Positions 25,901-32,582 of a stretch of DNA of 63,675 nt are shown here, piece by piece. Source of the DNA: Clostridia bacterium (GTDB lineage Bacteria > Bacillota > Clostridia > Christensenellales > Borkfalkiaceae); assembly GCA_021204625.1 (NCBI GenBank), contig JAJPZA010000059.1:1-63675 (forward strand). The letters run 5' to 3'. Under the pieces are notes generated by a model. It did not search any database and was not told the origin of the DNA. It saw only the letters and a program-made list of their open reading frames with translations. The translations under genes were made by a program, and so were the position numbers. The stretch's first letter is position 1, and each line of letters begins with the position of its first letter.

Positions 25901-27332
25901 GAGAATCTGGATAGAGGAAGAACCTGTAAGCGTTAATATAGAACCCGTAGACGGTTTCACTCTCACAAACACGGATGACTGGTCTTCCATGACCGCATAC
26001 AAGACCTCAACCATAACTGTTCCCGTATACGGCGAGGACTTCACAATCTCCAGCGGTTATGTATTCCTCGGCTGGTATATTGTGGACAACAATGGAAATA
26101 TCCTTGATTTCATTGAAGACGGCGGCTCGTTCACTGTCTCTGACTCGAATACATGCCAGATTGATGAATACTATCAGCAGGTTCTTCTGATGCCGTATGT
26201 AATAACGGAAGACGAGGCCACCAAGACAATAACGATAGATTCATCCGTAGACTCCAGCACATTCTCCTTGACAAGCGGTATCACTTTCCAGATTGGCAGT
26301 ACGTCTTCCGCGATAACTCTTCCCACAGCGGATGACGTTTCAAATGACACCGGCAGAACCCTTTCCGGATGGTATGTGGAGGACTCCCAGGGCAATATCT
26401 TTGGAACCAGCGCAAACGGGGTTTACGATCTGGGGGCAGAGTTCACTGTAGATGCATTCACAGACAGCCTTGTTATCTGGCCGGTTTTAAGCGATGACAC
26501 ATATCAGCTCGAGGCCAACGGATATAACAGGGAAAACAATCATGTCACCACAGATGAGTCCGGCACTGTTTTCGGCTCTTACGACAGGAGCAATAACCTC
26601 AACAGCAGCTTCAGCGATACGGAGATGTACAACAAGACGGACAACGTTCTGGAGTACGTTGTGCTCAACAAAAATTCCGGCGGCAGCCTTGTGCCTCTCA
26701 GCTCAGGGAGCTGGTTCAGATTCAACACATATGCCGCAAGCGTGACAGACGGCCATCTCAATGACGGTTCATACTATAACTTCTACTATGCCGTCACCAA
26801 CTACAGCGATACGGCCATTACCATAACAATTTACCATTGCACCAACAGCTACGGGGATTCGGGCACGTACGGCATGGTTTCCCGGCAGGTCACCATACAG
26901 CCGCAGAGCACAGAGTATGTGCTGTTCGCATACTTCTGCCAGCCCAGCACATCATCCTCATTAAGCTATACAGAGAATTTCATAACGGTTATAGAGCTCA
27001 ATCAGGATGTGGATACCCTCATGCTTGGCGTAAGGATACAGGCAGAGGATTTCACGGCCGGCACAGTCTCCGCAGCTGTAAGAGTGGATGCCGCGGGATA
27101 TGATTTCACAGTATCCGGATGGACAACGGACGGCTATTATGCCGGAAGCACCTGCTATGTGCCCGCATCTTCAGAGTATGCAAATGACACAGGCATGACC
27201 CTCTCCGGATGGGAGTATTATGATGAGAACGGAAGCCTGGTGGAAACAGTGGAGGCAGAGGGTTCATTCGTGATTCAGTCCACGGCAGTTGTCCTTGTGC
27301 CTGTATTCACGGACAGCGCGGATACGGACTGA
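16917..27332 (+). CDS. Giant secreted repeat protein (3,471 aa)
   Basis: The largest gene in the window. The start MRKRSSKSLL follows GGGGGAG and a hairpin. A signal peptide with Cys at 20, 21 and 28 includes LAAC, a possible lipobox. Residues to ~2,300 hold roughly 27 copies of an 80-100-aa beta-type repeat of the form GYxLTGWTLYxDG...GSFTVxxGxxYxLxAVV, resembling the Listeria-Bacteroides/InlB-B repeat superfamily. A 768-codon super-repeat is visible: the VRSAISLGV block recurs exactly 2,304 nt later. The last ~1,150 residues form three related larger modules, each with GWY strands, a MYxKxDxVxEY segment, a GYWFR/GSWFR strand, YYxxYYAxTN and NFITVIxL. The mature protein is very acidic and Lys-poor. 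No LPXTG, SLH or dockerin is present. It is probably a cell-surface or secreted adhesin-like or glycan-binding protein; function unproven. Confidence 0.85.
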   Translation: MRKRSSKSLLAAILALLAACCIVIAAACTLTGVEISLDGDEGITFLEEDNKAIIGRGRTLDVERDIPYTLDVGYSIESWTLEVDGEETDFDGTVRIAYGRTYSLYAHLIYTSNDIAISAEGQDGITINTSVVNWPVGGTFDVSEDLPEGCCTLETGYTLTGWTLYTDGAAQDLAGAFLVEKDVSYVLVPSVDLADITVRIESPSGEALGGPIVQKYGTTLDLGSINYTPPKGYELTGWTLTIDGEPANDRIQDGSITLNQLADYVLTPVLDQVYIYVTLSVSEDSSSFIQILEESIRAAVGSTVDISAATEKDITYAVSYGYEVTWSLLVNGEKTESFNGTFAVEKGGTYELVASASPVDVTVTVNVTGVDGTEPWTVTKSYGDTFSIAEDIEYVPETGYEVKGYKVQEGDGTARTLGSGETEFAIESTDGYTVTIEVGYIELAYTLYRDDGETVIETGTTHYMAEVDLSNADLSWIEEPYALGYWEILIRTEDGEITGNLAGDTLIVREVGTFHLTAKLIDTTLNLIIYEEEYEEGKTDYVVFSSQDDITLNEAVNLSDISYTPPVSIYDGDYELVGWKLIAEYVDDTSYTNDYGLDGSFTITRNGSYHLYPILNRITVSFTISASEDDADLISVSTAEDSCLSGEDYSVEGIEYEMLDSNYALSGWTLVITDSEGNATTQFIPADGSFVVKAGSTYSLVAAVEQVRSAISLGVSDGSAGQITIADGASITKDVGSVFDVSADIADSLYAFADDYSYGYVVSWILTVDGVETAMEGGTFTVEAGKSYELLAVVSPAEVNITVIIEGVAADGETITRHYGDTFSLTDASFDVSEYTGYEIKGYTVQHGSSSESLDADAASFTIDSTDDYTLTISVGYTDLTYSLYQENRQTLITSGTTHYEGTIDLSGIEYTPAETDSFIYELDGWQVYVYDGSSYEYLETISANGSIEAGYVRNYVLIAVARETYAKVSVSVAEGYNDYIVSVTSEPIAVAVGESFDTGTDAASGICEARYGYNLVWSLMVDGAEDASFDGSFTVEKGNTYKLVVSTEPKTVTINIEVSGVEATVESVTKNFGDTFSLTDDVAFDVSNYTGYEIKGYSLQIGEEEAKAITEDFRIDSIEDYTLTVSVDYIVLSYTFYDEDGTTVVASGTTHYGDALDLSAVVYTPPAGWSLSSWIAKVDGTTVGQPSASATAYEITQVGTYTFTAVLLHDELHVVAYTDDSDSAHAVYTNNHVYVGDTIEMSSIDYTPEEDAYGTYELTGWKLYIDEEYSRTIDAAGSLYIDAEASYVLIAVTNQITARITLSADESSGSIISFTSGQLYATLMEEGGTTFTLSTGLADAYSLTDSVNYSVSWTLKTNGETADDFDGSSFAVAKGTTYELIAAVTRIPVDISLAVKDGEEGIISIDTGSSITVESGVEFSVSGILCSMLDSNYELAGWTWYVDGAAQGETVSTDGTVTATAGHTYTLEAAVVQVRSAISLGVSSGSTDCITITEGASITKNIGDSFDVSTDITSGMYAFTSDYSYGYVVSWTLTADGVETAMTDGTFTVEAGNAYELLAVVSPAQVNITVTIDGVPAGNETIIKSYGETFSLTDDVTFDVGGYTGYEIKGYSLQIGTGSDDAITEDFRIESIDDYTLTISVGYIDLTYIIYQADGTTEITSGTTYYGDEITITSYEPAEDSYGTYEVSGWTVYIGSDAVGADIGNITTYTIGSVADYRFVAQTEQITAKVILAADSDSAGLIDFSTSVIYKAISDGSFSIDADITAEMYELTNSTDYEISGWTLYENGFAAEMDNGSFTIAKGTAYQLQAAVERIPVAITIEAGDDNGAIISVTTATCTAGSGTDYSVSVIEYMMLNSNYQLAGWKLYIDGSAQEGTVAVDGSFTVTAGKEYKLEAVVERIPVTISIEANTGDSGRIEIVTDSATVDSGLEYTIPTGLYTITDTNYEVTGWLLYTNGSAEADSYNTGDSFTVTAGNTYKLVPVVSQIQVEITITSADGQSSLITITTESATVGSGDSYSVSNIEYSTNENYQLTGWTLYIDNEAQEGAIAITGSVSVSAGHSYKLEAVVERIPVEISIEASSEDSDRITITTSSDTEGSGLEYTISDSLYVITNFNYEVTGWLLYINGSAEGISYSTGSSFPVSTGNTYRLVPVVEGVEVTILIQDGNEGTLGSYTSRVGNSATVADIVADASEYIPAEWHYQDGWVVAIGDSSSVVKADEADTATVEITDSTITYLLTPYLVEYGKVTVTLEGMTANKDKITLGSATDHYDGETYILVGESYELPVETSEYILSLASTYGIKGWALCNEDGDIVATYDNVLVGVQDVLTLESGGAYTLVPIVDHYYTVNLADGVDGFGLTEIRVYDSDEDGLVLPLADSAYITDNSTGRTLVGWYLETEDGEIITAEGGASGIYNLGAAVGAVTGNLIVWPVLADTDYPLSTNGNWLDIKGSTIAMTDHAGTVLGVDSYTDVWHYISDTYMYDKEDNVADYTIINVASDTGLTKTLVSGYWFRLNTSAEVTLVQGSYYDIYFALTNFSSQDITLTLYVCTNGYLGTSDTSTSSNHTDGYTVTILAGDAVEFAFYGFQETVAVNTSQNNFITVIQLESQCTEMALGVRINVTEEDTEAKGTVYVQAADGIAFDTSEGEWTSYGDWLSKDYSIGESVQLADGSNYSLDTDGGYILLGWYMLDNNGNVIGNLQDTDFTFTLTSSAVYLKPYVLLGSEAYGHVSLTADVTGVTLDASYADGTNDYFSFVDNAAAVLPAAEQVNYTGDNTLTGWYVETEAGDTVGFYDLGGSVPGMTTNLVIWPVFGRSFFKLEVNDGNTSSTSDVAGTTLGTNGGSSYTALITSTNMYNKVDLVKEYTITNASGQTLPEGYWFRTNTFVTSGSCRSSDSTEVFLEGGLVSGHYYNIYYALTNYGDIDITFTIYHCTNGYFGTGSYATNNYVQQEVTIKPGETVYVSFMDFCEKNTNANNFITIYQLSDDCSDFQLGMRIWIEEEPVSVNIEPVDGFTLTNTDDWSSMTAYKTSTITVPVYGEDFTISSGYVFLGWYIVDNNGNILDFIEDGGSFTVSDSNTCQIDEYYQQVLLMPYVITEDEATKTITIDSSVDSSTFSLTSGITFQIGSTSSAITLPTADDVSNDTGRTLSGWYVEDSQGNIFGTSANGVYDLGAEFTVDAFTDSLVIWPVLSDDTYQLEANGYNRENNHVTTDESGTVFGSYDRSNNLNSSFSDTEMYNKTDNVLEYVVLNKNSGGSLVPLSSGSWFRFNTYAASVTDGHLNDGSYYNFYYAVTNYSDTAITITIYHCTNSYGDSGTYGMVSRQVTIQPQSTEYVLFAYFCQPSTSSSLSYTENFITVIELNQDVDTLMLGVRIQAEDFTAGTVSAAVRVDAAGYDFTVSGWTTDGYYAGSTCYVPASSEYANDTGMTLSGWEYYDENGSLVETVEAEGSFVIQSTAVVLVPVFTDSADTD

Positions 27333-27403
27333 TCTTCTCTTCAAATCTGCCGCTTTGGCGGAAAAAACGGGAATAATCCTGCGCCAACCGGTTGAAAATG
27401 AAC

Positions 27404-27440
27404 AGGCTGTCAAGCGAAATGGCTTGACAGCCTTTGTTTC
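27404..27440 (+). terminator. Terminator of the giant gene, carrying the next promoter's -35
   Basis: AGGCTGTCAAGC and GCTTGACAGCCT form a perfect 12-bp stem with a 6-nt loop, followed by TTGTTTC. The right arm contains the TTGACA of the ylxM promoter. Confidence 0.75.
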
Positions 27441-27452
27441 GGAGTGTATACT
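27424..27452 (+). promoter_or_regulatory. Promoter of the ylxM-ffh operon
   Basis: TTGACA, a 17-bp spacer and TATACT (27447-27452). The -35 box lies inside the terminator stem of the preceding gene. Confidence 0.8.
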
Positions 27453-27457
27453 TTGGG

Positions 27458-27477
27458 GTAAAGTAATGGAACTTTAC
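27458..27477 (+). promoter_or_regulatory. Inverted repeat at the ylxM transcription start
   Basis: GTAAAGT-AATGGA-ACTTTAC, a perfect 7-bp inverted repeat directly after the -10 box. It may be an operator or a 5'-end hairpin. Confidence 0.45.
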
Positions 27478-27490
27478 AGGCATCCGTATT

Positions 27491-27856
27491 ATGGACAAGT
27501 TGGAATTCATGAAGCTGTGGGATCTGTACCAGCCTCTGCTTACGGACACGCAGCGTGAAATCACTGATCTGTACTTCAATCTGGATCTGACCGCTTCGGA
27601 GATTGCAGAGCAGAAGGGCGTCTCAAGGCAGGCGGTGTCGGAGTGCCTCCGGACATGCAAGCAGGAGCTTGCGGACCTGGAGGACAAGCTTCAGTTCGCG
27701 GCCAGGATAAAGGAGATGGGCCGGGCGAAGGATGAGATTGTAAAGGGCGTAGAGGAATGGAGGGTGTGCTTCATGGGAAGGCATCCGGAATATTCCAAAG
27801 AGGCGGAAGAGCTGTCCGGGATAGTAAGGGGAACGGGCAGAGCCATGGTGAAATAA
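27491..27856 (+). CDS. ylxM: YlxM/p13-family helix-turn-helix protein
   Basis: A 121-aa protein of the UPF0122 family found upstream of ffh in Bacillota. The N-terminal half contains a sigma70 region-4-like helix-turn-helix (LTDTQREITDLYFNLDLTASEIAEQKGVSRQAVSECL). In streptococci YlxM modulates SRP GTPase activity. Here it is 16 bp upstream of ffh and co-transcribed. The C-terminal part is charged and helical. Confidence 0.92.
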   Translation: MDKLEFMKLWDLYQPLLTDTQREITDLYFNLDLTASEIAEQKGVSRQAVSECLRTCKQELADLEDKLQFAARIKEMGRAKDEIVKGVEEWRVCFMGRHPEYSKEAEELSGIVRGTGRAMVK

Positions 27857-27872
27857 GGAACGCAGGTGGCGT

Positions 27873-29201
27873 ATGGGAGCATTTTCCTCTCTCTCAGAGA
27901 GACTTAACCACATATTTTCCAAGCTTACCAAGAGGGGCAAACTTACAGAGCTTGAGATAAAGCAGGCAATGCGCGAAGTCCGCGTGGCTCTTCTGGAGGC
28001 GGACGTCAACGTGCAGGTTGCCAAGAAGTTCTGTGCGGACGTGTCAGAGAAGGCCGTAGGGCAGGAGATACTCAAGAGCCTCAATCCCTCCCAGCAGGTC
28101 ATTGCCATCGTAAGGGATGAGATGGTGGAGCTCATGGGCTCCAAGAACCAGAAGCTCAACATAGCTAACAAGCCTCCCACGGTTATCATGATGTGCGGCC
28201 TTCAGGGCGCCGGCAAGACAACCCTTTGCGGCAAGCTTGCAACGCTCCTCAAAAAGCAGGGCAAGAAGCCCTTGCTTGTGGCGTGCGACATATACAGGCC
28301 GGCGGCCATAAACCAGCTGCAGGTCGTAGGCAAGAACGCCGGGGCCGAGGTCTTTGAAAAGGGCACGCAGAATCCGGTGAAGACGGCAAAAGAGGCGGTG
28401 GAGTACGCGAAGTCATACGGTTTTGATCCGGTAATCCTGGATACGGCCGGAAGGCTTGAGCTGGACGAGAACCTCATGCAGGAGCTGGAGAACATAAAAA
28501 AGGCCGTGGATGTCACGGAGATACTTCTCACCGTGGACAGCATGATGGGCCAGGTTGCGGTAAACGTGGCGAAAACCTTCAACGAGAGGCTTGAGATCAC
28601 GGGCGTCGTTCTCACCAAGCTGGACGGCGATACAAGGGGCGGCGCGTGCCTTTCCATAAAGGCCGTGACAGGCAAGCCCATAAAGTTCATAGGCGTGGGC
28701 GAAAAGCTCACGGACCTGGAGCCCTTCTATCCGGACAGGATGGCGTCCAGAATCCTCGGGATGGGAGACGTTCTGACTCTCATAGACAAGGCGCAGGAGG
28801 CCGTGTCCGAGAAAGAAGCCAAGGAAATGCAGAAGAAGATGATGGAGAACACCTTCACCCTCGAGGATTACCTTGTGCAGTTTGAAAACATCACCAAGAT
28901 GGGCGGCGTGCAGAACCTGCTCAGCATGATGCCCGGCGGAAACAAGATAAACGCCGGCGACATAGACGAGAAGAAGATTGCCCACACGAAGGCAATCATC
29001 CTCTCCATGACGAAGCAGGAGCGCATAGAGCCCGCTATCATAAACTCTTCCCGCCGCAAGCGCATAGCCGCAGGCTCCGGCACAACGGTGCAGGAAGTGA
29101 ACCAGCTGCTGCGGTCCTTCGAGCAGACCAAGCAGATGATGAAGCAGATGAAGAACGGCGGCAAGCCCGGCAAGAACATGCGCCGCATACAGTACCGCTG
29201 A
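27873..29201 (+). CDS. ffh: Signal recognition particle protein Ffh
   Basis: A 442-aa GTPase that binds SRP RNA and signal sequences and docks nascent membrane proteins with FtsY. Seen: the N domain (FSSLSERLNHIFSKLTKRG), G1 GLQGAGKTTLCGKLA near residue 107, DTAGRLELDE, TKLDGDTRGGACLS, and a Met-rich M domain from ~330 with the RNA-binding TKQERIEPAIINSSRRKRIAAGSG helix. Length and order are normal. The SRP RNA gene is not in the window. Confidence 0.97.
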   Translation: MGAFSSLSERLNHIFSKLTKRGKLTELEIKQAMREVRVALLEADVNVQVAKKFCADVSEKAVGQEILKSLNPSQQVIAIVRDEMVELMGSKNQKLNIANKPPTVIMMCGLQGAGKTTLCGKLATLLKKQGKKPLLVACDIYRPAAINQLQVVGKNAGAEVFEKGTQNPVKTAKEAVEYAKSYGFDPVILDTAGRLELDENLMQELENIKKAVDVTEILLTVDSMMGQVAVNVAKTFNERLEITGVVLTKLDGDTRGGACLSIKAVTGKPIKFIGVGEKLTDLEPFYPDRMASRILGMGDVLTLIDKAQEAVSEKEAKEMQKKMMENTFTLEDYLVQFENITKMGGVQNLLSMMPGGNKINAGDIDEKKIAHTKAIILSMTKQERIEPAIINSSRRKRIAAGSGTTVQEVNQLLRSFEQTKQMMKQMKNGGKPGKNMRRIQYR

Positions 29202-29242
29202 TTCCCACGCAAAAGCAGCATCCATGCTGCTCCCGCAAACAT

Positions 29243-29270
29243 AAGCCTCCGGCTTTCTCCGGGGCTTTGA
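29243..29270 (+). terminator. Possible terminator after ffh
   Basis: AAGCCTCCGG pairs with CCGGGGCTT (one G-U), followed by TG only. The weak T tail suggests partial read-through into rpsP. Confidence 0.4.
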
Positions 29271-29393
29271 ATCCGGATTCCAGAACCCGGGGTCCGGGAG
29301 CTCTAAGGGCGCGGATATGGCGCGTCCAAGGCGTAAAAATAAGGCAGAAATTTTAATTTTTATAGCCGAAAAGGCAAAAGGAGTTACTAGATT

Positions 29394-29690
29394 ATGGCAG
29401 TTAAGATGAGACTTACCAGAATGGGAGACAAGAAGAGTCCGTTCTACCGCATTGTGGTTGTGGATTCTCACAAGGCGCGTTCCGGCGAGTACCTTGACAA
29501 GGTCGGCTCATATGACCCTCTTACAGAGCCCGCGACAATCGTTCTTGACGTTGAGAAAGCAAAGAAGTGGCTTGCAGCCGGCGTGCAGCCTACAGAGACC
29601 GTGCGCAATATCCTTGTAAAGCAGGGAGCCATGGCGCCTTCCGAGAAGCTTTCCGTTCCCAAGACGAACAACAAGAGAAAGAAGAACTGA
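29394..29690 (+). CDS. rpsP: 30S ribosomal protein bS16
   Basis: A 98-aa protein matching bS16 throughout: VKMRLTRMGDKKSPFYRIVVVDS at the start, GSYDPLTEP in the middle, and a Lys-rich tail. It is in the usual place between ffh and khpA. GGAG precedes the ATG. It assembles early in the 30S subunit body. Confidence 0.98.
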   Translation: MAVKMRLTRMGDKKSPFYRIVVVDSHKARSGEYLDKVGSYDPLTEPATIVLDVEKAKKWLAAGVQPTETVRNILVKQGAMAPSEKLSVPKTNNKRKKN

Positions 29691-29735
29691 TCCGCCATAC
29701 GCCATTCCTGAATCTGAATGGCCGGGAGATGCATT

Positions 29736-29987
29736 ATGGAAAACAACAACACGCTTGAACTCGTTAAGTATATAGTGGGCAGCTTTGCAGAGAAGGCAGA
29801 CGAAGTGGAGTACACCGTAGAGGACAAGGACAACGTCACCGAGATCACCGTCTATCTTGCAGAGAGCGACATGGGCAAGGTCATCGGCAAGCAGGGCAAG
29901 ATTGCAAAGGCCATGAGGACCCTTGTCACAGCCGCAACTCCACGCAACGCAAAGAGAACCATCGTATCCATAAAAGAGAAGGCCTGA
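29736..29987 (+). CDS. khpA: KH-domain RNA-binding protein KhpA (YlqC)
   Basis: An 83-aa single KH domain with the diagnostic VIGKQGKIAKAMRTLV GxxG loop. In Gram-positive bacteria KhpA pairs with KhpB and influences cell division and RNA metabolism. The start MENNNTLEL at 29736 follows GGGAG by 7 nt, so the six-residue extension in the ORF track is unlikely. Its position between rpsP and rimM is standard; ylqD is absent. Confidence 0.95.
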   Translation: MENNNTLELVKYIVGSFAEKADEVEYTVEDKDNVTEITVYLAESDMGKVIGKQGKIAKAMRTLVTAATPRNAKRTIVSIKEKA

Positions 29988-30286
29988 CTCCCAAGGGCCG
30001 GTGCCTCCCCTTAACGGACAACAGTATATGAACGGCCTTCGGGCCGCAGGATGCCGCACGAGCAAAGCCCCTGAAAGGGGCGATCCTTGCTGCGGGCATT
30101 TGTCTTATTCCCGCTCAAAGCCGCTTCAAAAGCCGGCCGGGGCGGGCGCCCTCCGGGGCAGAAAATTTTCCGGACGGACCGGAGCAGAAACATATGTTTC
30201 TAAACGGATCCGTTCATTCCGTAGCGCATGGATTATGCGCGATTCACGCGCCCATTGGGCGCATGTCCGGCAGAAAAAGGTATTGA
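29988..30286. other. Interval between khpA and rimM
   Basis: 299 bp where other Bacillota often have ylqD. I see small GC hairpins (GGCC-TTC-GGCC type, AGCCCCT-GAA-AGGGGC) and a perfect 16-bp palindrome AGAAACATATGTTTCT at 30186-30201, but no gene and no clear promoter. Confidence 0.5.
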
Positions 30287-30787
30287 ATGAGTGAAGACAG
30301 ACTGGCCGTGGCGTCCGTTCTGAAGCCCCAGGGCATCTGCGGGGAGATAAAGGCCAAAGTGTATCTGGACAGCGCGGAAGACCTGAAGAAAGTCAAAAGG
30401 CTGTACATAGACGGCAGGGAGTATGAAGTCCTGCACGTGAGGGGAGACGGGGACATGGCGTACATCTCCCTCAAAGGCGTGCCGGACAGGAACGCCGCGG
30501 AGCTTTTAAGAGGCAAGGAGATTGAGGCAAACCGGAAAGACCTTCCGGAGCCTCCGGACGGCTCATACTACATAGCGGACCTTCTGGGATGCGAGGTTGT
30601 GTATGAGAGCGGGGAGACCGTCGGCACCGTCTCGTCCGTGATTCCCTCCCGCACGACCATATATTACCTGGACACCCCGAAGGGCGAGCTGTCCTTCGTA
30701 GCGGCTGAGGGGGTTATACTGGACGTTGACATCCGGGAGAAGAGGATCACCGTCTCAAAGAAGCGTTTCAAGGAAGTGTCCGTGTGA
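30287..30787 (+). CDS. rimM: Ribosome maturation factor RimM
   Basis: A 166-aa 30S assembly factor that binds uS19 and helps form the head. Seen: the N-terminal VASVLKPQGICGEIKAKVYLD, the YYIADLLGCEVVYESGETVG PRC-barrel segment, and the terminal FVAAEGVILDVDIREKRITV. The start codon of trmD overlaps its stop, so translation is coupled. Confidence 0.97.
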   Translation: MSEDRLAVASVLKPQGICGEIKAKVYLDSAEDLKKVKRLYIDGREYEVLHVRGDGDMAYISLKGVPDRNAAELLRGKEIEANRKDLPEPPDGSYYIADLLGCEVVYESGETVGTVSSVIPSRTTIYYLDTPKGELSFVAAEGVILDVDIREKRITVSKKRFKEVSV

Positions 30788-31491
30788 AGATAACTATTCT
30801 CACCCTTTTCCCGGAGATGTTCATACCTCTTAGAGAGAGCATCATAGGCCGGGCGGTTAAGGGCGGAAAACTGGATATACAGACGGTCAACATCCGTGAC
30901 TTCGCCGAGAACAAGCACTCGAAGTGCGACGATTATCCTTTCGGCGGGGGAGCCGGGATGGTCATGATGCCCCAGCCCATAGGCTCGTGCTTTGACGCAC
31001 TGGACCCGGATCACAAGGCATACCACATATACCTTTCCCCGAAGGGCAAGGTCTTCACGCAGAGCAAGGCCTTCGAGCTTCTCTCCCACGAGGACATCAT
31101 AATGCTCTGCGGGCATTACGAGGGAGTGGACCAGCGCGTAATAGACCTGTACATAGACGAGGAGATTTCCATAGGAGACTACGTCTTGACGGGAGGCGAG
31201 CTTCCCGCCATGGTTGTCTGCGACTGCATCGCCCGCTACGTGGACGGCGTCCTCTCGGACGGCTCCCTTGTGGACGAGAGCATTTCCTCCGGTCTTCTGG
31301 AATATCCGCAGTACACCCGTCCTGCGGAATACAAAGGCCTCAGGGTCCCGGAAGTCCTTCTTTCCGGAGACCACGCCAAAACGGATGAATGGCGCCGGCA
31401 GGAAAGCCTCCGCTTAACCCGCGAGATGCGTCCGGACCTTCTCGGCCCGGCCAACGTGAATCCGGACAAAAACCCGTCCGGGGCATTCTGA
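30784..31491 (+). CDS. trmD: tRNA (guanine-N1-)-methyltransferase TrmD
   Basis: A 235-aa SPOUT methyltransferase making m1G37. Seen: LTLFPEMFIPLRESIIGRA at the N terminus, DYPFGGGAGMVM, and the trefoil-knot SAM site (LCGHYEGVDQRVI, EISIGDYVLTGGELPAMV). It starts with GTG overlapping the rimM stop (GTGA). In most relatives rplS follows; here rbgA does, 160 bp later. Confidence 0.97.
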   Translation: MKITILTLFPEMFIPLRESIIGRAVKGGKLDIQTVNIRDFAENKHSKCDDYPFGGGAGMVMMPQPIGSCFDALDPDHKAYHIYLSPKGKVFTQSKAFELLSHEDIIMLCGHYEGVDQRVIDLYIDEEISIGDYVLTGGELPAMVVCDCIARYVDGVLSDGSLVDESISSGLLEYPQYTRPAEYKGLRVPEVLLSGDHAKTDEWRRQESLRLTREMRPDLLGPANVNPDKNPSGAF

Positions 31492-31650
31492 GCCGCTCTA
31501 AAGCGGCTTGCGCCAAGAGGCCCGCATTCCAGACGTATTCCGGAGCCAGTTCGCATCCGTGTGCAAATATGCGCGCTATGCCAAACAGGGCCGCATTACA
31601 GCCAAAACGCATGATATGCGGGGAAGAATGAGATTCGGGAGGGCAAGCAT

Positions 31651-32505
31651 ATGAAGAAAATACAATGGTATCCCGGTCACATGACGAAGGCGATGAGGAT
31701 GATGGAAAGCAGCCTGTCCATAGTGGACGGCGTTGTCTTCATCCTGGACGCCCGCTGCCCGGCATCATCCTTCAACTTCAGGCTAAAGAAAATGGCAGGC
31801 TCCAAGCCTGTTTTATACATCCTCAACAAATCAGACCTTGCGGACGAGCGCGCGGACATTCTTCTGAAGAAGATCCAGGCCTCGGGAGCGGAGGCCATAA
31901 AGTGCAATGCCGCCAAGGCCTCATCAAAGCGGGATATTGCGGGGGCAATCGCAAAAATCACGGAAGAGAAGAGGGCCCGTGCGGAAGCGCGCGGGCAGAC
32001 CAGAGTCTTCCGCTTCATGATAGCGGGCGTGCCCAACACCGGGAAGAGCACCATAATAAACCTGCTGGCGGGCGTGAAGCGCGCGGACACGGGAAACAAG
32101 GCCGGCGTGACGCGCGGAAAGCAGTGGATCTCCTGTGACGGCTTTGACCTCCTGGACACCCCGGGCACCATGCCTCCGGATTTCACCAACCAGACATTCG
32201 CCCGCAGGCTCGCATACATCGGCTCCATAAACGACGATATCCTGGACATGGATGACATAGCCCTGGCGCTCATAGAAGACCTCCAGGCCCGTTACAGCTC
32301 CCGTTTGGAGGAGCGGTACGGAAAGGGAGACGGCACACCCCTGGAAATCCTGGACGCCGTATGCCGCACGAGGGGCTTCCTTTTGAAGGGCGGCGAACTG
32401 GATTATGACCGCGGCGAAAGGGCCGTGATAGATGATTTCCGCAAAGGGCGTCTGGGGCGCATAACCCTGGATTTCCCGGAAGACATGGACAATCTCAAGT
32501 TCTGA
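31651..32505 (+). CDS. rbgA: Ribosome biogenesis GTPase RbgA (YlqF)
   Basis: A 284-aa circularly permuted GTPase needed for late 50S assembly. The motif order is permuted: NKSDL (G4) near residue 58, then GVPNTGKSTIINLL (G1) near 130, then DTPGTM (G3) near 170. The opening IQWYPGHMTKAMR is characteristic. GGGAGGG stands upstream. Confidence 0.96.
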   Translation: MKKIQWYPGHMTKAMRMMESSLSIVDGVVFILDARCPASSFNFRLKKMAGSKPVLYILNKSDLADERADILLKKIQASGAEAIKCNAAKASSKRDIAGAIAKITEEKRARAEARGQTRVFRFMIAGVPNTGKSTIINLLAGVKRADTGNKAGVTRGKQWISCDGFDLLDTPGTMPPDFTNQTFARRLAYIGSINDDILDMDDIALALIEDLQARYSSRLEERYGKGDGTPLEILDAVCRTRGFLLKGGELDYDRGERAVIDDFRKGRLGRITLDFPEDMDNLKF

Positions 32506-32582
32506 CTAAAGTCCATTATTTCAGGCCTATATTCCGGGCCAGTTTTCCGGCCCGGATTGCAGGGCCGCAACCGGAGGCGCGT

